Positions 7,342 through 11,467 of a stretch of DNA of 11,467 nucleotides are shown in pieces. The notes beneath the pieces were generated by a model that made no database searches, was not told the DNA's origin, and saw nothing but the letters and a program-made list of their open reading frames with translations. Numbering within the stretch: the first letter of the stretch is position 1; each line of letters opens with the position of its first letter. The position numbers and the translations under genes were made by a program. Origin of the DNA: DAOVVL01 sp965603095 (lineage in GTDB: Bacteria; Pseudomonadota; Alphaproteobacteria; Rhodospirillales; Magnetovibrionaceae); contig CBFDBQ010000057.1 of NCBI GenBank assembly GCA_965603095.1, positions 1-11,467 of the forward strand, read 5' to 3'.

Positions 7342-8139
7342 ATGAATAGCGATTATCTAAACCAAAACCGTTCCATTAAAGAACTTGATGACCTGTTTGA
7401 AAAAGACCGGGTGGCGGCGGAAAAATTTGCGGTAACGGTATTTTCCCACGAAATATCCACCGCCATTACCAATATCAACGCAATAAACCAGGTGGCGGGT
7501 GCGCGCATTTTGGCCGACAGCCATGTTGCCTCAGCTAAAATGATGACAGATGCCGAGGTTTCGGCGGCTCACCTGTTGTCCAAGGCCGAGATTGCCATAA
7601 TGGAAATGCAAGGCGGTGCCAATAAAGCATCAACCCTGCAAGAAACCCATGGTTCCATGGTTTCTGAAATTAGGTACGTCGCTGAAAAGGCCATTACCCA
7701 TGGGGCCCGACAATCAATTGCCGATATTAAACGCGAAACCCAAGAATCCATTGCCCAACTAAAAGCGCATGCGGACAAGGCCACCCAGGAAATAAAATCC
7801 ATCGCCGATGATGTGCGCGCTAAAATTTCCGCAAATGCGACAACAGCCAAAGAAAAACTCGATGTGGGCAAAAAACAGCCACGCACCCCCGAGGGCGTGA
7901 ACCAAGATGCCGAGGCCGCAGAAGAAAAAATTCTGTCTGCGGCCAAAACCGTAACCGATGAACTTCACCTTACGATAGAAGTTGCTATTGCCGGTTTGAA
8001 CGCCATTGTCGAAGAAGTAGGCAAAAGCATTATTGATGCCGCCGCCAAATCTGAAGCACGGATAATGGAAACCCGGGACAAAGCCTTAGAGAAAATAAGT
8101 GAGCTTTCGGAAAAACTATTTCCGCGCTCTTCAATATAA
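7342..8139 (+). CDS. Unrecognised hendecad-repeat coiled-coil protein (265 aa)
   Basis: I do not recognise a family. The product has no signal peptide, membrane helix or cysteine, and is rich in Ala, Glu, Lys, Ile and Ser. Three blocks show 11-residue periodicity: 56-88 (units beginning ILADSH, MMTDAE, LLSKAE), 125-179 (SIADIK, SIAQLK, ATQEIK, VRAKIS, AKEKLD) and 196-260 (KILSAA, ELHLTI, GLNAIV, SIIDAA, RIMETR, KISELS). The second unit position is Ile or Leu in all six units of the last block. Such hendecads form long, slightly right-handed helical bundles, as seen in LEA-like, phasin-like and cytoskeletal or anchoring proteins. A Pro/Gly break (180-187) is a likely hinge. The ATG follows a G7 run (7331-7337) by 4 nt; an in-frame GTG at 7306 would add 12 residues but overlaps the palindrome. 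The gene stands alone between direct repeats. Its function is unknown; a cytoplasmic structural role is inferred. Confidence 0.85.
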   Translation: MNSDYLNQNRSIKELDDLFEKDRVAAEKFAVTVFSHEISTAITNINAINQVAGARILADSHVASAKMMTDAEVSAAHLLSKAEIAIMEMQGGANKASTLQETHGSMVSEIRYVAEKAITHGARQSIADIKRETQESIAQLKAHADKATQEIKSIADDVRAKISANATTAKEKLDVGKKQPRTPEGVNQDAEAAEEKILSAAKTVTDELHLTIEVAIAGLNAIVEEVGKSIIDAAAKSEARIMETRDKALEKISELSEKLFPRSSI

Positions 8140-8215
8140 ATGGCAATAATGCGGCTTAAAAATCGTTCACAAAAAATATACCCCTAAAGCAGGGAAGCTA
8201 TAGCAGTAGTTTTCT

Positions 8216-8233
8216 TGGGGAAATGGTGCCGGC
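8216..8233 (+). repeat. Direct repeat, right copy
   Basis: TGGGGAAATGGTGCCGGC differs from the left copy (7130-7147) at two positions. Its last ten bases coincide with the reverse complement of a tRNA 3' end (GCCGGCACCA), so the repeat unit may derive from a tRNA-Thr terminus plus flanking sequence. Confidence 0.6.
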
Positions 8234-8269
8234 CGCAGGTGTCGAACCCTCAGGCCCCCTGATTACAAA
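8224..8269 (-). pseudogene. tRNA-Thr(UGU) 3'-half relic, att-like
   Basis: Read on the minus strand, the segment starts at an anticodon loop TTTGTAA (anticodon TGT), continues TCAGG as the 3' anticodon strand, has a T-loop GGGTTCGA and ends GGCCGGC-A-CCA, as in bacterial tRNA-Thr(UGU). The 5' anticodon strand, D arm and 5' acceptor strand are absent. The T stem has one A-G mismatch and a G-U pair, and the variable loop has an extra base, so it is not functional. Similarity that begins at the anticodon loop and runs to CCA is the usual footprint of tRNA-targeting integrases. No integrase gene is in the window. Confidence 0.5.
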
Positions 8270-8430
8270 ATTACGCGCCTTGCCGTCTGTACGGAACTTT
8301 TCCAGCCAGGCACGGGTGACGGCATAGCCGCCAGCGAGTAGGCTTGAGCTCTAAATCTTTGGCGTTCAAAATAGGATAAATCTGATATATTTTGAGCTTT
8401 TATGTTAAGGGGCTCGATGCTCTGGCGAAG

Positions 8431-8463
8431 TTGTAAAATGCGAACATTCTTTGCAAAATGCGA
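8431..8463 (+). promoter_or_regulatory. Paired 13-bp direct repeats, candidate enhancer (UAS) for the sigma-54 promoter
   Basis: TTGTAAAATGCGA (8431-8443) and TTGCAAAATGCGA (8451-8463) differ at one base and start exactly 20 bp apart, about two helical turns. They lie roughly 103-135 bp upstream of the predicted sigma-54 start point, the usual distance for enhancer-binding activators. The core GCAAAATGC of the second copy is a small dyad. No matching activator gene is in the window. Confidence 0.6.
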
Positions 8464-8539
8464 CTTTTAGCTGTTGTTTATTTATGTGAGAATACCCACG
8501 TACTAGTTATAGGGCCCAAAAACAGCCATTTATTTTAGT

Positions 8540-8554
8540 TGGCACGCTATTTGC
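8540..8554 (+). promoter_or_regulatory. Sigma-54 (RpoN) -24/-12 promoter
   Basis: TGGCACG-CTAT-TTGC matches the sigma-54 consensus TGGCACG-N4-TTGC at every fixed base, with GG at 8541-8542 and GC at 8553-8554. Transcription would start near 8566, inside a polypurine run (8561-8580, mostly GAA units), about 40 bp ahead of the binding-protein start. Sigma-54 promoters need an ATP-driven activator, which fits the upstream repeats. Confidence 0.82.
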
Positions 8555-8607
8555 GGAATTAAGAAGAAGAGAAGAAGAAATTAAAAAGTAATAAGGAGCC
8601 TCAGGAC

Positions 8608-9363
8608 ATGTTTTTAGAAACTAGAAAAATTGCATTTTTGTTTGCCCTATCAGTCTTGGTCTCACTAACACCATTTTATAAAGCCCAAGCAAATCCTGAT
8701 GTTTATATCCTAAATACCAGCACCAGTGCGCCATACGCCACCGAAGATCGCACAGGATTTCAGGATTTAGTCGTTGCTGAGGTTTTCCGTCGTGTCGGTC
8801 TTGTGGGGCAAGTAGAAAAGTACGATGCATCAAAACGCGCGCTTATTAACGCCAACGAGAACATCGATCACGGTGTTGCCATGCGCGTTAAGGGGTTAGA
8901 AAAAAAATATCCAAATCTTGTATGGATCGAAGAAAAATTTATCGAGAATGATTTCGTAGCTTATTCGAAAGACTTGGATTTGGTAACTAATGATTGGAAA
9001 AGTCTAGAGCCTTACATTGCCTCACATATAAATGGTTGGGTTATATTTGAGCGAAACTTGAGTCCAGAGCAGAAAAAGCAAGTAGTCAAGGACCCCGGAC
9101 AAATGTTCACCATGCTCGATAAGGGCCGGGTTGATGTTGTTCTTTACGAACGTTGGCAGGGCCTGAAACGCGCCAAGGAAACAGGCATAAAAGTAAAAGT
9201 TCACGAACCGCCATTGGCATCTGTCGATATGTATATGTACGTGCACAAAGAGTACGCTTTTTTGGCGCCAAAACTAACGCAAGCTCTCCGTGATATGAAA
9301 GCTGACGGAACCTATCAGGCAATATTTGATAAAGTTTTTAAACCACTGCTTTCAAAAAATTAG
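8608..9363 (+). CDS. Periplasmic solute-binding protein, family 3 (SBP_bac_3-like)
   Basis: The product is a 251-residue exported protein. Residues 1-28 are a Sec signal peptide with cleavage near AQA|N. The mature part resembles family 3 binding proteins of the amino-acid type: an early strand VYILNTSTSAPYATED, then GFQDLVVAEVFRRVGL (49-64), a second-lobe segment with MLDKGRVDVVLYERW (134-148), and a C-terminal LTQALRDMKADGTYQAIFDK with the typical closing helix. It is divergent, lacking the usual FDxD ligand loop. AGGAG (8594-8598) precedes the ATG by 9 nt. It is the first gene after a sigma-54 promoter and is followed 13 bp later by a sensor kinase, with no permease nearby, so a role as a sensing receptor rather than a transport subunit is inferred. 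The ligand is unknown. Confidence 0.8.
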   Translation: MFLETRKIAFLFALSVLVSLTPFYKAQANPDVYILNTSTSAPYATEDRTGFQDLVVAEVFRRVGLVGQVEKYDASKRALINANENIDHGVAMRVKGLEKKYPNLVWIEEKFIENDFVAYSKDLDLVTNDWKSLEPYIASHINGWVIFERNLSPEQKKQVVKDPGQMFTMLDKGRVDVVLYERWQGLKRAKETGIKVKVHEPPLASVDMYMYVHKEYAFLAPKLTQALRDMKADGTYQAIFDKVFKPLLSKN

Positions 9364-9376
9364 AAGATCGGGGCAA

Positions 9377-11254
9377 ATGTCAAATAAATGGGGCAAGCAC
9401 AAAGTTGCATGGAAGCTAATTAAAGCGTTAATCGCCTTTAGCTCTCTAATAACAATTGTTATATCTGCGGTACAGCTGTGGCTGGAATACACCCGGGATA
9501 TTTCTTTGATCAATACCGGATTTCATCAGGTCGAACGCAGTTATCTAGATAGTATTTCGGAAAACGTGTGGGAATCTGACGCTGGACGATTGGCTCTTCT
9601 GGTGGATGGTATAATGGAATTTCCAGATTTTAAATTCGCCGTCATCCGTGATGAAAATTTGAATGTGCTCTTTTCTGCCGGCAAAGATGATGCCGAAAGC
9701 GTAATTCGTAAAATCTATCAATTGAAATACAAGTTTCGTGATGAAACCTTGGTAATTGGAGAGCTGGAGGTAGTTGCCAGTTTAACGCAAGTATACGTGC
9801 GTACAGTAAATCGTGTTGGTGTAATATTACTGTCAAACGGCATAAAAACATTCCTTGTGGCTATATTTATGTTTTTAGTGGTGTATTGGATATTCACTCG
9901 ACACCTAGAGAGCCTGACCAACTTTGCGAGCAAGATGGATTTTGATAACCCAAAAGAACCGTTGCGTTTAAGTCGCGGTTTTCTAAGCGGTAAGCGTGAT
10001 GAAATTGATAGCCTGGTGGATGCAATTAACGCCATGCAGGAACGGTTATTTGATTCTCATGAGAAAATAGAAAAACAGGTAAAGCAAAGAACCAGGTCCT
10101 TAACTCAAGAAATTAAAGTTCGTAAAAAAATGGAAGACCAACTGCGCAAGCTTTCTAGCGCAGTTGAGCAAAGCCCAAATATTGTTTTCATTACAAATAT
10201 TGATGGTAAAATCGAATATGTGAATCCAAAATTTGAACAAGTTACGGGATACTCCAAAGAAGAAGCTTTGGGAAATAATCCAAGCATGATCAAATCCGGA
10301 GATACATCGCAAGAGGTTTATGCTGATTTATGGAAAACCATACTGTCGGGTAACGAATGGCGGGGCGAATTAAAAGATAGATGCAAAAATGGAAATGTTT
10401 TTTGGGCATCGTCTTTAATAACCCCTGTTCGTAACGAAAATGGTGTCATTACCAATTTTGTTGCTATGCATGAAGATATTACGACGCGAAAAGAGGCTGA
10501 GCAGGCTATGCGAAATGCCACGCACGCTGCAGAGATGGCCAATAAAGCTAAGACCGATCTCATGGCAAATATGAGCCACGAATTACGTACACCCTTAAAT
10601 GCAATAATCGGTTTTTCGGAAACCATGGAGCAAGCAATTTTTGGGCCTCTGGGCAATGAGCAATACGAAGAATATGCAGAAATCATTCACACTTCTGGCG
10701 TACACCTATTGCAGCTCATAAATGATATTCTGGATGTTTCAGCGGTAGAATCCGGCAAGCTAGAACTCAGGGAGGAATACATTAATGTTGCTGATGTCTG
10801 CGAGGCGTCAATTCGTATTCTTTATCCCAAAGCAACAAGTTCCAATATATCGCTGAGCGGCATCACCACTAAGGGCCTGCCGCTACTATATGCCGACCCC
10901 CTAAGGTTAAAACAGATAATGCTTAATCTTGCATCGAATGCTGTGAAATTTTCAAAAGAGAATGGCACGGTTTCGTGTGACGCATACGTGGATGATGAAA
11001 ATTGCATGATCATATCTGTAACTGACACTGGTATTGGAATGGATGATGCGGGCATTGAAAAGGCCATGGATAAATTTGGCCAGGTTGATAGCTCACTTTC
11101 TCGCACCCACGAAGGAACAGGGCTAGGCCTGCCCTTAACAAAGAGCCTGATTGAGATTCATGGCGGCACAATAGAAATTATTAGCAAGCTAGGGGAGGGA
11201 ACAAAAGTTGAAGTCCGTTTCCCAGCCGAACGTGTAATCCCACTTGAATTATAA
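9377..11254 (+). CDS. Membrane sensor histidine kinase, periplasmic domain-HAMP-PAS-HisKA-HATPase
   Basis: The product has 625 residues from ATG 9377. TM1 is ~14-36, a periplasmic sensor domain spans ~37-147 (with VWESDAGRLALLVDGIM), and TM2 is ~148-173. A HAMP-like linker and coiled coil cover 174-258 and a PAS domain ~258-372 (NIVFITNIDGKIEYVN, HEDITTRKEAE). HisKA carries His401 in NMSHELRTPLNAIIGFSE. The ATPase has Asn517 and Asn521, G1 DTGIGM (550-555) and G2 GTGLGL (580-585). It is complete, with no receiver domain. GGGG (9370-9373) lies 3 nt ahead of the ATG, which is tight; an in-frame TTG at 9326, inside the binding-protein gene, would add 17 residues and is less likely. The core resembles the kinase at 5183-6949. 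The 13-bp gap to the binding-protein gene implies co-transcription, and the periplasmic domain is the plausible docking site for that protein. Confidence 0.91.
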   Translation: MSNKWGKHKVAWKLIKALIAFSSLITIVISAVQLWLEYTRDISLINTGFHQVERSYLDSISENVWESDAGRLALLVDGIMEFPDFKFAVIRDENLNVLFSAGKDDAESVIRKIYQLKYKFRDETLVIGELEVVASLTQVYVRTVNRVGVILLSNGIKTFLVAIFMFLVVYWIFTRHLESLTNFASKMDFDNPKEPLRLSRGFLSGKRDEIDSLVDAINAMQERLFDSHEKIEKQVKQRTRSLTQEIKVRKKMEDQLRKLSSAVEQSPNIVFITNIDGKIEYVNPKFEQVTGYSKEEALGNNPSMIKSGDTSQEVYADLWKTILSGNEWRGELKDRCKNGNVFWASSLITPVRNENGVITNFVAMHEDITTRKEAEQAMRNATHAAEMANKAKTDLMANMSHELRTPLNAIIGFSETMEQAIFGPLGNEQYEEYAEIIHTSGVHLLQLINDILDVSAVESGKLELREEYINVADVCEASIRILYPKATSSNISLSGITTKGLPLLYADPLRLKQIMLNLASNAVKFSKENGTVSCDAYVDDENCMIISVTDTGIGMDDAGIEKAMDKFGQVDSSLSRTHEGTGLGLPLTKSLIEIHGGTIEIISKLGEGTKVEVRFPAERVIPLEL

Positions 11255-11322
11255 AAACTTATTTAGCCAATTCATTAATAGGTTTTTACTGCTGCGGCTT
11301 ATTGTAACTAAAAAATTTTTAA

Positions 11323-11354
11323 ATCGAAGAGATTGCGCCACAACGTTCTTCGAT
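11323..11354. promoter_or_regulatory. Inverted repeat upstream of the last gene
   Basis: ATCGAAGA (11323-11330) and TCTTCGAT (11347-11354) are perfect 8-bp arms around 16 nt. They end 21 bp ahead of the ATG at 11376. There is no immediate T tract, so it is more likely an operator or leader hairpin than a terminator. The stretch 11255-11375 otherwise holds nothing clear. Confidence 0.3.
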
Positions 11355-11375
11355 AAAGAGTAGGAAAATTTTTAG

Positions 11376-11467
11376 ATGAAATTTTTGATAAAACAGTTTT
11401 TTATTGGTTCACTGGCAGTATGGCTACTGTTGCCGCAATACTCTATGGCTGCTGAGACTCTGATCCT
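11376..11467 (+). CDS. Start of an exported protein, possibly another binding protein (partial)
   Basis: Thirty codons are visible before the right edge. They encode MKFLIKQFF, a hydrophobic core and a likely Sec cleavage near SMA|AETLI. AGGA (11362-11365) precedes the ATG by 10 nt. Position after a binding-protein and kinase pair suggests a second periplasmic receptor, but the mature part is not in the window, so the family cannot be told. Confidence 0.65.
   Translation, partial: MKFLIKQFFIGSLAVWLLLPQYSMAAETLI

Larger units (their letters stand above)
8140..8430. other. Gene-free mosaic stretch after the coiled-coil gene
   Basis: It holds the right direct-repeat copy and the tRNA-Thr relic, then DNA without a supported gene. 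A minus-strand frame (8198-8350) is open for 50 codons (with GGYAVTRAWLEKFRTDGKAR) but lacks a start codon and runs through the tRNA relic. No clear terminator follows the coiled-coil gene. Confidence 0.5.

Noticed and set aside
8224..8300. Intact tRNA gene
   Set aside because: The 5' half (acceptor strand, D arm, 5' anticodon strand) is absent and the T stem is mismatched; only a relic is supported.
8198..8350. Minus-strand open frame of 50 codons reading GGYAVTRAWLEKFRTDGKAR
   Set aside because: It has no ATG, GTG or TTG start and runs through the tRNA-Thr relic. It looks protein-like and could be an integrase or other gene remnant, but nothing ties it to a family.
9326..9376. TTG start for the second kinase
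   Set aside because: It would overlap the end of the binding-protein gene by 38 bp and has no clear ribosome site; ATG 9377 is simpler, though its spacing is tight.
1..11467. CRISPR array, complete insertion sequence, rRNA or integrase gene
   Set aside because: No regularly spaced repeats, transposase motifs, rRNA segments or recombinase catalytic residues were seen on either strand.

Overview
The window looks like part of an alphaproteobacterial chromosome. The sulfite dehydrogenase and the histidine kinases read most like those of marine or Rhodospirillales-type species. This rests on family resemblance read by eye: the SoeA-like protein, the OpuAC-type binding protein and the DivJ/PleC/PdhS-like kinase cores. 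Base composition looks moderate, with very AT-rich intergenic stretches. No search could be run.

Layout. (1) Positions 1-1283, minus strand: the N-terminal 427 residues of a molybdopterin oxidoreductase, most like SoeA, the catalytic subunit of cytoplasmic sulfite dehydrogenase. The gene runs off the left edge. (2) 1284-1762: an AT-rich divergent control region with a perfect AT-only palindrome and an AGTAA repeat cluster. (3) 1763-4980, plus strand: a complete OpuA/ProU-type ABC importer, made of a binding protein (TTG start), a strong terminator, a permease and a CBS-domain ATPase. (4) 5183-7047, minus strand: a membrane PAS-PAS histidine kinase. Its first membrane segment is cut off from the only good start codon by an A8 run that is one base short. 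(5) 7048-8430: a mosaic with a broken tail of another minus-strand gene, an 18-bp direct repeat pair, a lone gene for an unrecognised hendecad coiled-coil protein, and a tRNA-Thr(UGU) 3'-half relic. (6) 8431-11467, plus strand: a candidate enhancer repeat, a textbook sigma-54 promoter, a family 3 periplasmic binding protein, a membrane HAMP-PAS histidine kinase, and the signal peptide of a further exported protein cut by the right edge.

How the parts may work together. The importer and the SoeA-like enzyme share one divergent promoter region, so the imported solute may be a sulfonate or a related osmolyte whose sulfur is finally released as sulfite; this is inference. The right-hand block looks like a solute-sensing unit. 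Its binding protein has no permease beside it but sits 13 bp ahead of a kinase with a periplasmic sensor domain, all under sigma-54 and probably an enhancer-binding activator. Neither kinase has a response regulator in the window.

The points most worth a second look are the sigma-54 promoter with its paired upstream repeats, the hendecad protein lying between direct repeats next to a tRNA relic, and the kinase whose full-length reading needs a -1 shift on A8.
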